A program made the translations under genes and the position numbers. The notes under the pieces are model-generated. The model worked only from the letters and a program-made list of their open reading frames with translations. It did no database searches and was not told where the DNA came from. Below, in pieces: positions 24,986 to 32,905 of a stretch of 64,000 nt of DNA; positions within the stretch are counted from its first letter, which is position 1, and each line of letters begins with the position of its first letter. Origin of the DNA: an uncultured Bacteroidales bacterium (GTDB taxonomy: Bacteria > Bacteroidota > Bacteroidia > Bacteroidales > Bacteroidaceae); assembly GCA_902799655.1 (NCBI GenBank), contig CADCBH010000004.1:1-64000 (forward strand), given 5' to 3'.

Positions 24986-26359
24986 TTGGGTTTGGGGCCA
25001 GTTCACCAGATAGAGTTGTTCGCTAGCACGCGTGAAGGCGGTATAAAGCCAGTGCAGATAGTCGGTGGTCAGCATATCATCCGTCATATAGCCTTGATCC
25101 ACATAGACGTGCGCCCACTGACCGCCCTGTGCCTTGTGACAAGTGGCGGCATAGGCAAACTTCACCTGCAGGGCATTGTAGTAGCGGTCGGCCTTGACCT
25201 TCTTCAAGCGGTCAGCCTTCAGGGGGATGTCGGCATAGTCGGCCATCACCTGTTCGAAGAGCTGTTCCTGTTGCTCATGGGTCAGCGCAGGAGCCTCACT
25301 GGTCAGTGTGTCGAGCAGCACCGTAGCCGTCAGTTCTTCGTTGTTGTAGTCGGGGAACGTCATGGTCACCTCAGCAAAGCGGAAGCCATAGAGCTCGTGG
25401 ATGTTCTTCACGCGACGCACTACGGCATGGTCACCATTGGCGAGGAACTCCAGGCCCGAGCCCGTACCCCAGAAGTAATTGTTCTTCACGATCATCAGCA
25501 GGTCGCCCGTACACAGTTCTTCCTCACGTCCCAGAATCTGGTTGCGGATGCCTTGGTTGAAGATGTTGGCACGTTTGTTGGAACGTGTCACCACCATCGT
25601 CTCGTCGAGGCCTACCCTACTATAGCTGCCCGACAGCGTCTCGATGAGTTCGTCGCCCATCACCCGATGGATGTCGGCAAAGCCTTGGAACAGGATCTTG
25701 GGTAATTGGGGGACTGGTCCCAGGCTGCGGATGAGTGTAGCATTATAGAGAATGCCAGAGTCCTGGCTTTGGCGAAGCACCTCGTTGAGCGTACACTCAT
25801 AGACCTTCAGGCCATAGCCCTTCAACACATGGGTCATCAGGGCAGGGCTCTCCTCCTCGCCCACTGGAGGCAGCTGGGCATGGTCGCCAATGAGCATCAG
25901 ACGGCAGTTGCGCCCGTTATAAACAAACTGGATGAGGTCATCGAGCACGCTTCTCCCATCACCTGACGAGAGGCTGATCATCGATGCCTCATCTACGATA
26001 AACAATGTATCGTGAGCATTGTTATAGTTCAGATCAAAAGCGCCCTCCAGAGACTTCTGGCGATAGATACGGCGATGAATGGTATAGGCGGCATGGCCTG
26101 CATATTGAGAGAACACCTTGGCAGCACGTCCGGTAGGTGCCATCAATACCAACTGCTGTTTCAGCATCAGCATGGCATGTACGATGGCTGCCGCCAGCGT
26201 CGTCTTTCCCGTTCCTGCCGAGCCACGCATCAGCATCACAGGGTAGTCACTATGGTCGGCCATGAATGCTGCTAACACATCCATTGCTACCTGCTGCTCG
26301 CCTGTCGGCACATAGCCGAAGGCACTCTGCACCCTGTATTTCAGTTCATCGCCAATCAT
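24971..26359 (-). CDS. RecD-like superfamily 1B ATP-dependent helicase
   Basis: 462 aa, ATP-dependent DNA helicase. Walker A MRGSAGTGKTTLAAAIV at about 40-60, Walker B/DEAD-like LFIVDEASMIS (about 115), helicase motif with RLMLIGDHAQLPPVG (about 155-170), and a C-terminal UvrD_C_2-like block KFAYAATCHKAQGGQW and TDYLHWLYTAFTRASEQLYLVNW. It lacks the N-terminal domains of RecD2 (~720 aa) and has no RecB/RecC neighbours, so it is a stand-alone AAA_30/UvrD_C_2-type helicase. Part of the guaA run, 33 nt downstream of guaA. Confidence 0.92.
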   Translation of the reverse strand: MIGDELKYRVQSAFGYVPTGEQQVAMDVLAAFMADHSDYPVMLMRGSAGTGKTTLAAAIVHAMLMLKQQLVLMAPTGRAAKVFSQYAGHAAYTIHRRIYRQKSLEGAFDLNYNNAHDTLFIVDEASMISLSSGDGRSVLDDLIQFVYNGRNCRLMLIGDHAQLPPVGEEESPALMTHVLKGYGLKVYECTLNEVLRQSQDSGILYNATLIRSLGPVPQLPKILFQGFADIHRVMGDELIETLSGSYSRVGLDETMVVTRSNKRANIFNQGIRNQILGREEELCTGDLLMIVKNNYFWGTGSGLEFLANGDHAVVRRVKNIHELYGFRFAEVTMTFPDYNNEELTATVLLDTLTSEAPALTHEQQEQLFEQVMADYADIPLKADRLKKVKADRYYNALQVKFAYAATCHKAQGGQWAHVYVDQGYMTDDMLTTDYLHWLYTAFTRASEQLYLVNWPQTQIRNS

Positions 26360-26392
26360 CTATTCCTGGCGGTCTCTAAAGGAAGGGGAGCA

Positions 26393-27934
26393 TCACTCCC
26401 ACTCGATCGTTGCGGGCGGTTTCGACGAGATGTCGTAACAGACGCGATTGACGCCACGAACCTTGTTGATAATCTCGTTCGACACCTTAGCCATAAAGTC
26501 GTAAGGCAGATGAGCCCAGTCGGCAGTCATGGCATCGGTAGAGGTAACAGCACGCAAGGCAATGGGATGCTCATAGGTACGCTCATCACCCATCACACCT
26601 ACGCTGCGCACAGTGGCAAGGAGGATAGCACCTGCCTGCCACACCTTATTGTATAGAGTCTCTCCATCTGTGTCAACATACTCGCGGAGGCCACGGATAT
26701 AGATATCGTCGGCATCCTGAAGAATGCGGACACGTTCGGGCGTGATATCACCCAAGATACGTACGGCAAGACCAGGACCAGGGAAGGGATGGCGCGTAAT
26801 CAGGTGTTCGGGCATACCCAACTGGCGACCCACGCGACGCACCTCATCCTTGAAGAGCCACTTGAGGGGCTCGCAGAGCTGGAGGTTCATCTCCTTGGGC
26901 AGTCCACCGACATTATGATGGCTCTTGATGACCTTGCCAGTGATATTGAGCGACTCAATACGGTCGGGATAGATGGTACCCTGTGCCAACCACTTGGCAT
27001 CCGTAATCTTATGGGCCTCAGCATTGAACACCTCGACGAAGTCGCGTCCGATAATCTTGCGCTTCTGCTCCGGATCGGTAACGCCAGCCAGATCGCCAAA
27101 GAACTTCTCAGAAGCATCAATACCGATGACATTGAGGCCAAGGCACTGGTAGTCGTTCATCACCTGCTGGAACTCATTCTTGCGCAGCATGCCGTGGTCG
27201 ACGAAGATACAGGTCAGGCGATTGCCAATGGCCTTGTTCAGCAAAACGGCAGCGACTGACGAGTCAACGCCTCCTGAGAGACCCAGGATGACACGATCGT
27301 TGCCCAGCTGCTCCTTCAGTTCAGCAACAGTGCTGTCAACAAACGAGGCGGCACTCCACTCCTGCTTGCTGCCACAGATATCTACCACGAAGTTTTTCAA
27401 CAGCTGCGTACCCTGAGAGGTGTGATACACTTCCGGATGGAACTGCACGGCCCAAACGGGCTGGCTGGTAGAAGCAAAGGCGGCGTTGGTCACATCCTTG
27501 GTGCTGCCAATGACCTTGAAGTCACTGGGAATGGCCGTGATGGTATCGCCATGCGACATCCATACCTGTGAATGCTGTTCAAAACCCTTGAAGAGGGCAT
27601 TCGTGGTATCTACCGTCTGCAGGTTGGCACGTCCATACTCACGCGAGTCGGCCTTCTCAACTTTGCCGCCCAGAGTGTTCGAAATGAATTGCGCACCATA
27701 GCAGATGCCCAACACGGGGACGCGTCCGACGAACTGAGAGAGGTCAACCTTAAAGGCCTCAGGGTCGTGGACACTATAGGGTGAGCCAGAGAGGATGACG
27801 CCAATCACAGAGTCATCACCTACAGGGAACTTGTTGTAGGGAAGAATCTCGCAAAAGGTATCAAGCTCGCGCACCCTACGGCCAATCAGCTGCGTAGTCT
27901 GCGATCCGAAATCGAGAATGATTATTTTTTGCAT
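26393..27934 (-). CDS. guaA: GMP synthase (glutamine-hydrolysing)
   Basis: 513 aa, converts XMP to GMP with glutamine and ATP. Class I glutamine amidotransferase domain (about 1-190): [10 protein letters not shown] start, GICYGAQ with the nucleophile Cys, and QFHPEVYHT with the catalytic His/Glu. ATP pyrophosphatase domain with the P-loop [15 protein letters not shown] (about 215) and lysine-rich [12 protein letters not shown]-terminal dimerisation domain ends ...[15 protein letters not shown], the usual end. The ATG at 27934 is only 2 nt after the nucleotidyltransferase stop, so the two genes are coupled. Confidence 0.98.
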   Translation of the reverse strand: MQKIIILDFGSQTTQLIGRRVRELDTFCEILPYNKFPVGDDSVIGVILSGSPYSVHDPEAFKVDLSQFVGRVPVLGICYGAQFISNTLGGKVEKADSREYGRANLQTVDTTNALFKGFEQHSQVWMSHGDTITAIPSDFKVIGSTKDVTNAAFASTSQPVWAVQFHPEVYHTSQGTQLLKNFVVDICGSKQEWSAASFVDSTVAELKEQLGNDRVILGLSGGVDSSVAAVLLNKAIGNRLTCIFVDHGMLRKNEFQQVMNDYQCLGLNVIGIDASEKFFGDLAGVTDPEQKRKIIGRDFVEVFNAEAHKITDAKWLAQGTIYPDRIESLNITGKVIKSHHNVGGLPKEMNLQLCEPLKWLFKDEVRRVGRQLGMPEHLITRHPFPGPGLAVRILGDITPERVRILQDADDIYIRGLREYVDTDGETLYNKVWQAGAILLATVRSVGVMGDERTYEHPIALRAVTSTDAMTADWAHLPYDFMAKVSNEIINKVRGVNRVCYDISSKPPATIEWE

Positions 27935-27936
27935 GT

Positions 27937-28689
27937 CTATAGTTGTTTGATAAATTGTTCTGCTTGGTCGAGCGAGTCGAGTTTGCCAACATCAAGAACC
28001 TGAAGATCGTCCTTGACGAGTCCTACGATATGGGAGCGGTGACAAACGCTGAGGTAGAAATCGATGATGGGGAAACGCTCAGGAAAGCGATCCATCAGTG
28101 GGAACAGGCGTGGCGAGAAGCTGTGGATGCCAGAGAAGGCAAACATGCTAAGCGGCTCACCATGCTGGGAGAGCCCCGTACGACGTACATACTCGTAGGG
28201 CGACTTCACCTCACCCGTCTCAATATTCGTCCATCCCATCAGGCGCATGGCATTGTCGAAGAGCAGATAGCGCTTGGTCTTACGACGACTCACGACGAGC
28301 ACCGCATCCTCATCGGCCAGATGCTGATGCGACAGCCATGCATAATCGATATTATCGAGGATATCGACATTGTGAATAAGAATGGGAGAATCATCATGAA
28401 ACAGCATCTGGGCCTTCTTGAGTGCCCCACCCGTCTCAAGCAGTTCATCGCGCTCATCGCTGAAATGTACAAGGGGCGCATAGTCCTGTTGGGCGACATG
28501 GTCGATAATCTGTTGGGCAAAATGGTGCACGTTGACTACAAAACGGTCGTAGCCCTGTGCCATGAGTCGGCGAATATTCAGGTCGAGCAGTGGCGTGCCT
28601 CCGACAGGTACCAGCGCCTTCGGCATGGTATTCGTCAAGGGCTTCAATCGTGTGCCCAGGCCTGCAGCCAGAATCATAGCCTGTTTCAT
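27937..28689 (-). CDS. Sugar-1-phosphate nucleotidyltransferase (MurU/RmlA-like)
   Basis: 250 aa. The starting signature [32 protein letters not shown] is the NTP-transferase GxGTRLxPxTxxxPKxLxPVxxxP motif. [14 protein letters not shown] supplies the metal-binding Asp, and [10 protein letters not shown] is a sugar-binding-type loop. Size and pattern fit N-acetylmuramate-1-phosphate uridylyltransferase (MurU) or a GDP/UDP-sugar pyrophosphorylase; the exact sugar cannot be read from sequence. The start lies only 19 nt after the 3' end of tRNA-Thr, with no promoter between. Confidence 0.88.
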   Translation of the reverse strand: MKQAMILAAGLGTRLKPLTNTMPKALVPVGGTPLLDLNIRRLMAQGYDRFVVNVHHFAQQIIDHVAQQDYAPLVHFSDERDELLETGGALKKAQMLFHDDSPILIHNVDILDNIDYAWLSHQHLADEDAVLVVSRRKTKRYLLFDNAMRLMGWTNIETGEVKSPYEYVRRTGLSQHGEPLSMFAFSGIHSFSPRLFPLMDRFPERFPIIDFYLSVCHRSHIVGLVKDDLQVLDVGKLDSLDQAEQFIKQL

Positions 28690-28708
28690 GCGGAATAAGA
28701 TTTGGGTG

Positions 28709-28782
28709 AGCCTCTTGTCGGATTCGAACCAACGACCCCGAGATTACAAATCACGTGCTCTGGCCAACTGAGCTAAAGAGGC
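28709..28782 (-). tRNA. tRNA-Thr (anticodon UGU)
   Basis: 74-nt cloverleaf on the minus strand. Acceptor stem GCCTCTT/AAGAGGC, D-arm GCTC..GAGC, anticodon arm CGTGA-TTTGTAA-TCTCG with anticodon TGT (one T-T mismatch in the stem), and T-arm GTTGG-TTCGAAT-CCGAC. Discriminator is U and CCA is not encoded. It lies 4 nt downstream of the SRP RNA stem, apparently on the same transcript. Confidence 0.95.
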
Positions 28783-28786
28783 GGGT

Positions 28787-28880
28787 GGGCAGCGGTCTAC
28801 ATCGCGCCGCTACAACCAAGTACCCTTGCTATGTTCCCATCCTGGGGGATTCCGAGGGAGCTGGCCGTGCAGGACTGCCC
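28787..28880 (-). ncRNA. ffs: Small SRP RNA (4.5S type)
   Basis: Minus-strand RNA of about 94-100 nt; bounds are those of the terminal GGGCAG/CTGCCC pairing. The apical domain carries the SRP signature CCAGG-AUG-GGAA-CAU-AGCA-AGGG: a GGAA tetraloop closed by AUG/CAU, with the asymmetric CAGG/AGCA internal loop that binds Ffh. It lies between a strong promoter (28895-28926) and tRNA-Thr. SRP RNA targets signal-anchor proteins to the membrane together with Ffh and FtsY. Exact 5' and 3' ends are not determined. Confidence 0.88.
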
Positions 28881-28894
28881 GTCTTTTGCGGCTG

Positions 28895-28926
28895 CAAAGG
28901 TAACTCTTTTTTTGTTATCCCGCAAA
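28895..28926 (-). promoter_or_regulatory. Promoter of SRP RNA/tRNA-Thr
   Basis: Minus strand: TACCTTTG (28895-28902) with TTTG at 28923-28926, 20 nt upstream. The predicted start point is about 28888, just before the SRP RNA. Confidence 0.78.
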
Positions 28927-28941
28927 TAAATTGCGATTTAT

Positions 28942-28972
28942 TTTGCTTTTTGCGCATTTTGCACTACCTTTG
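28942..28972 (+). promoter_or_regulatory. Promoter of the glycosyltransferase operon
   Basis: TTTG at 28942-28945 and TACCTTTG at 28965-28972, spaced 19 nt. Divergent from the SRP RNA promoter. Confidence 0.75.
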
Positions 28973-28995
28973 CAGCCATAAATCAAGAAAAACTT

Positions 28996-29961
28996 ATGGA
29001 TATATCTGTAGTAATACCTTTATATAATGAGGATGAGTCGCTTCCAGAACTGTACAGTTGGATAGAGCGTGTGATGACCCAGAACAACTTTTCGTTCGAA
29101 GTCATTTTCGTGAACGACGGCTCTACCGACCGCTCATGGGAAGTCATCAGCGAACTGGCAGAGAAGTCAGATCACGTCAAAGGCATCAAGTTCCGTCGCA
29201 ACTACGGCAAGAGCCCTGCGCTCTACTGTGGCTTCAAGGAGGCTCAGGGTGACGTAGTCATCACGATGGATGCCGATCTGCAGGACTCACCCGACGAGAT
29301 TCCTGAACTGTACAAGATGATCAAGGAAGACGGTTACGACCTGGTGAGCGGCTACAAGCAGAACCGCAGTCAGGGCGACCCCTTGTCGAAGACCATCCCC
29401 ACCAAGCTCTTTAACGCCACCACCCGCAAGGTGAGCGGTATCAAGAACCTGCACGACTTCAACTGCGGACTGAAGGCCTATCGCAAGGAGGTGGTGAAGA
29501 ATATCGAGGTATTTGGCGAGATGCACCGTTTCATCCCCTATCTGGCCAAGAATGCCGGTTTCGACAAGATTGGCGAGAAGCCTGTACACCACCAGAAGCG
29601 CCAGTACGGTAAATCGAAGTTTATGGGCTGGAACCGCTTTGTGAATGGTTATCTGGACCTGATGACACTGTGGTTCCTCGGCACCTTTGGCAAGAAGCCC
29701 ATGCACGTCTTCGGATTCCTGGGCACCATCGTGTTCCTCATTGGTTTCCTCGCAGCATTCTTCCTGGGCGCTCAGAAGGCGTGGGCCCTCTACAATGGTG
29801 TCCCCATGCGTCTGGTCACCGACTCGCCCTATTTCTTCATCGCACTGACCATGATGATGATTGGTACCCAACTGTTCCTTGCAGGATTCCTGGGCGACCT
29901 GATCAGCCGCAATAGTGCCGGACGCAACGACTACCAGATAGAAGAGACGCTACGCATTTAA
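28996..29961 (+). CDS. Family 2 membrane glycosyltransferase (DPM1/GtrB-like)
   Basis: 321 aa. GT-A domain: DISVVIPLYNEDESLPEL, VIFVNDGSTDRSWEV, ITMDADLQDSPDEIPEL (DxD-type metal site), and SGYKQNRSQGDPLSKTIPTKLFN. Two C-terminal TM spans (FGFLGTIVFLIGFLAAFFLG, YFFIALTMMMIGTQLFLAGF). This is the layout of polyprenyl-phosphate glycosyltransferases that charge undecaprenyl phosphate with a sugar on the inner face of the membrane. Sugar identity unknown. Downstream DUF6452/DUF6048 genes follow closely, so they may share the transcript. Confidence 0.9.
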   Translation: MDISVVIPLYNEDESLPELYSWIERVMTQNNFSFEVIFVNDGSTDRSWEVISELAEKSDHVKGIKFRRNYGKSPALYCGFKEAQGDVVITMDADLQDSPDEIPELYKMIKEDGYDLVSGYKQNRSQGDPLSKTIPTKLFNATTRKVSGIKNLHDFNCGLKAYRKEVVKNIEVFGEMHRFIPYLAKNAGFDKIGEKPVHHQKRQYGKSKFMGWNRFVNGYLDLMTLWFLGTFGKKPMHVFGFLGTIVFLIGFLAAFFLGAQKAWALYNGVPMRLVTDSPYFFIALTMMMIGTQLFLAGFLGDLISRNSAGRNDYQIEETLRI

Positions 29962-29963
29962 AC

Positions 29964-30473
29964 ATGAAGAAGATCAGCGTCATATTATCCGTCATGGCAG
30001 CCATCGTGTTGGCGGCATGTTCCAGCATCGACTGTCCTGTCAAGAACAAGGTGGAGACTACCTATGCCCTGAAGAAACCCAACGGGAAAACGGACACGTT
30101 GGGTATTGACACCTTGAGTGTCTGGATTCATCGCATCGAATATAAAGACGGCAAGAGAGACTCTACGGTCATCAACAGGCTATGTGGTTCGAAAGGTACC
30201 TCATTCGCCGTTGCCATGAGTTACGTCATGCCAGAAGACTCGCTCTTCACACTACTGAAAAATAATAAAGGAGGCGAATGGCGCGACACCATCTGCGTCA
30301 GCAAGGAGAACACCGAGCATTTCGAGAGTGTCGATTGCAGGGCGACCTATTTCCACCAGATCACCGCGCTGACGTACACGAAGAATGGCATCGACTCTAT
30401 CAAGCTCAACAACCGCGAAGTAAACTATGACACATCAGAGCATTTCTACCTATATCTCAAAGCTGACCGTTAG
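29964..30473 (+). CDS. DUF6452-type lipoprotein
   Basis: 169 aa. Lipobox VLAACSSIDC in a signal sequence (MKKISVILSVMAAIVLAAC); mature part about 150 aa, beta-rich, with CP.KN.V.T.Y.L and FYLYL near the end. The pattern and the overlap with a DUF6048 gene match the conserved Bacteroidota pair DUF6452-DUF6048. The last 47 nt overlap the next gene in a different frame. Function unknown; an envelope role is likely. Confidence 0.78.
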   Translation: MKKISVILSVMAAIVLAACSSIDCPVKNKVETTYALKKPNGKTDTLGIDTLSVWIHRIEYKDGKRDSTVINRLCGSKGTSFAVAMSYVMPEDSLFTLLKNNKGGEWRDTICVSKENTEHFESVDCRATYFHQITALTYTKNGIDSIKLNNREVNYDTSEHFYLYLKADR

Positions 30474-31113
30474 CCTGCTGTTGCTGATGATGGCTCAGAG
30501 CCTCTCGGCACAGAAGCATATCAAGGCGGAGAAAGACTCGATTGCTTTCTTCCGCGGCTTTGCGGTATCGTTTGACCTCGTAGGTCCCGCCAGAATCATG
30601 CTGAGCGACTATGGCGAATACGAGGGTGCTCTTCGTATCAATCTGCACGACCAGTGGTTCCCCATTTTCGAGGTGGGAGTGGGTCATGCCAAACACAACA
30701 AAGACGACATAACAGGACTGTATTATAAGACCACAGCGCCCTATTTCCGCATCGGTATGGACTGGAACATCATGAAGAAGAAGCATGAGCCCTACCGTAT
30801 CTTTGCAGGATTCCGCTATGCCTTCACCACCTACAAGTGCGATATCATCAACGACGAAATGAAAGACCCCGTCTGGAGAACCAAATCGTATTTCGGTGTC
30901 GAAGGCATGAGTTGTCAGCAACACTGGCTGGAGGCGGTATTCGGCATCGATGCCAGAATCATGGGGCCCTTCCATCTGGGATGGAACATACGCTATAAAC
31001 GGCGTCTCTACCACAAGGAGGGCGACATCGGCAACTCATGGTATGTGCCGGGCTTCGGCCTCAACGACACTGACAACATGTCGGCCAACTTCAATGTGAT
31101 TATCGATATCTAA
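30427..31113 (+). CDS. DUF6048-type outer-membrane protein
   Basis: 228 aa. The ATG at 30427 lies inside the upstream gene. Signal peptide (SKLTVSLLLLMMAQSLSAQ), then about 190 aa of alternating strands typical of a small outer-membrane beta-barrel: EVGVGHAKHN, PYFRIGMDWNIM, YRIFAGFRYAFT, WLEAVFGIDARI, HLGWNIRYKRR and an end in FNVIIDI. Family assignment rests on this pattern and its partner. Ligand unknown. Confidence 0.78.
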   Translation: MTHQSISTYISKLTVSLLLLMMAQSLSAQKHIKAEKDSIAFFRGFAVSFDLVGPARIMLSDYGEYEGALRINLHDQWFPIFEVGVGHAKHNKDDITGLYYKTTAPYFRIGMDWNIMKKKHEPYRIFAGFRYAFTTYKCDIINDEMKDPVWRTKSYFGVEGMSCQQHWLEAVFGIDARIMGPFHLGWNIRYKRRLYHKEGDIGNSWYVPGFGLNDTDNMSANFNVIIDI

Positions 31114-31133
31114 CCTAACACTACCAAATAATA

Positions 31134-32156
31134 ATGGACGAACTACGAAAAAAGCGACTACTGTGGCAGATACCCTTTCTGCTGCTGCTCATCGTCGGCA
31201 CAGTACTCATCATACGTCAGCAGCGCAGCATACCCTACCAACACTGTTCGGGGCTTATCTTCGGCACGACATACCATCTCACCTACCAGTATGATACTGA
31301 CCTGAAGAAAGAGATAGAGGCCAAGATGCAGGAGGTGGACAACGCCCTCTCGATGTTCAACGAGAACAGCATCATCTCGCGTATCAACAGCAACCGCGAC
31401 ATGAAACCCAACGAGATGTTCCTCGAGGTGTTCCGTCAAGCCCAGGAGATCAGTGACGACACCCATGGCAGCTTCGACATCACCGTAGGGCCACTGGTCA
31501 ACGCATGGGGTTTCGGATTCAAGAACGAGCAGCTGCCCGACAAGCACGCCGTAGACTCTCTCATGGCCATGATAGGTTATAAGAAGGTGCACTACGATGG
31601 CCAACGCATCGTCAAGAGCGACAAACGTATCACGCTCGACTGTTCGGCCATCGCCAAGGGCTATGGTGTTGATGTCGTAGCAAAACTTCTGGCATCGAAA
31701 GGCATCAACAACTTCCTCGTGGAGATAGGCGGAGAAATCGTGACACGCGGCATCAGCGAGAAGCGACTGCCCTGGAAGATAGGCGTCACCAAACCCACCA
31801 ACGACCCACTGAATGAGGGGCAGGAGTTGCAGACGACACTCAACGTCACAGACAAGGCCATGGCCACCAGCGGCAACTATCGTAACTTCTATTATAAAGG
31901 CAAAAAGAAATATGCCCACACGATAGACCCCAAGACGGGCTATCCCGTTCAGCACAACATTCTCTCGGCCACGGTTCTCACAGACCAATGCATGCGTGCT
32001 GACGCCTATGCCACAGCCTTTATGGTGATAGGCTTTGACGAAGCGCTGAAGGTACTGGAGCGTAACCCCGACCTGATGGCCTACCTCATCTATGATGACA
32101 ACGGAGAGAACAAGGTGTGGTACTCGCCATCGCTGAAAGACAAGATAGCGCAATAA
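31134..32156 (+). CDS. apbE: FAD:protein FMN transferase
   Basis: 340 aa. N-terminal TM/signal anchor (about 10-28, LWQIPFLLLLIVGTVLII), then the ApbE domain: FGTTYHLTYQY, DNALSMFNENSIISRIN, GSFDITVGPLVNAWGFG, TLDCSAIAKGYGVDVVA, NNFLVEIGGEIVTRG, ATSGNYRNFY and the HTIDPKTGYPV signature with H...P.TG. It covalently attaches FMN to Thr in NqrB/NqrC- or RnfG-type subunits in the periplasm. The Nqr/Rnf genes are not in the window. It is 12 nt ahead of the Crp/Fnr-type regulator. Confidence 0.95.
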   Translation: MDELRKKRLLWQIPFLLLLIVGTVLIIRQQRSIPYQHCSGLIFGTTYHLTYQYDTDLKKEIEAKMQEVDNALSMFNENSIISRINSNRDMKPNEMFLEVFRQAQEISDDTHGSFDITVGPLVNAWGFGFKNEQLPDKHAVDSLMAMIGYKKVHYDGQRIVKSDKRITLDCSAIAKGYGVDVVAKLLASKGINNFLVEIGGEIVTRGISEKRLPWKIGVTKPTNDPLNEGQELQTTLNVTDKAMATSGNYRNFYYKGKKKYAHTIDPKTGYPVQHNILSATVLTDQCMRADAYATAFMVIGFDEALKVLERNPDLMAYLIYDDNGENKVWYSPSLKDKIAQ

Positions 32157-32168
32157 GACGATTCCATC

Positions 32169-32831
32169 ATGACCATCTACGACCAGCTGCTGCAATTCCC
32201 GCTCTTTCAGGGCATGAGTCATGCCGACCTGATGGAGGTCGTCACGCACACGAAGTTCGGATTCAGCAAGCTTGCGCCCGAGAAGTATCTGGTCAAGGAG
32301 GGTGATGCGTGCAAGCATCTAATTTTCCTGACACATGGTGTCCTGAGATGTGAGACCATCAGCGACGACCATTCCTGTCGCGTGATAGAGAGCGTCAAGG
32401 CGCCCTATACCATTCAGCCAGACCACCTCTTTGGACTCTCACAGCGTTATACCACGACGTTCAAGACGGCCACCCCCTGCAACATGATTACCATCGACAA
32501 GCAGGAGGTGCTACTCCTATTTGATACCCAGCTCGTATTTCGTCTGAACATGCTTAACATCATGGCCACTGAGAGCCAGCGACTGCGACACTATGCCTGG
32601 CGCTCGGCTCCCAAAAGCATGCGTGAGCGCTTGGTGCGCTTCTTCTTCTCGCGATGTATCCATCCCGCAGGACCCAAGACGTTCATGGTCCTGATGCAGC
32701 ACATTGCCGACGAGCTCAACGACAGTCGCCTCGACATCAGCCGCGCACTCAACGCCATGCAGGAGGACGGACAGCTGACACTGCATCGAGGCCGTATCGA
32801 GATACCCATGCTGGAACGACTGCTCATGTAA
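32169..32831 (+). CDS. Crp/Fnr-family transcriptional regulator
   Basis: 220 aa. Cyclic-nucleotide-binding-like beta-roll (about 10-125, FPLFQGMSHADLMEV, KYLVKEGDACKHLIFLTHGVLRC) and a C-terminal winged helix (about 145-215, IADELNDSRLDISRALNAM). The sensor domain lacks a Cys cluster for an Fe-S centre, and the cAMP-type RxS motif is not obvious, so it is not a classical Fnr or Crp. Role unknown; it follows apbE by 12 nt. Confidence 0.87.
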   Translation: MTIYDQLLQFPLFQGMSHADLMEVVTHTKFGFSKLAPEKYLVKEGDACKHLIFLTHGVLRCETISDDHSCRVIESVKAPYTIQPDHLFGLSQRYTTTFKTATPCNMITIDKQEVLLLFDTQLVFRLNMLNIMATESQRLRHYAWRSAPKSMRERLVRFFFSRCIHPAGPKTFMVLMQHIADELNDSRLDISRALNAMQEDGQLTLHRGRIEIPMLERLLM

Positions 32832-32874
32832 CGTTAATTCTTTTTAATCCTGCCATTATTTCATTCCTTTGTTG

Positions 32875-32882
32875 TACCTTTG
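32875..32882 (+). promoter_or_regulatory. -7 box for M3 peptidase gene
   Basis: TACCTTTG 24 nt before the ATG at 32906. No clear -33 TTTG at the expected distance, so a moderate assignment. Confidence 0.5.
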
Positions 32883-32905
32883 CAGGTTGATTAGGAAACG
32901 TTAGT

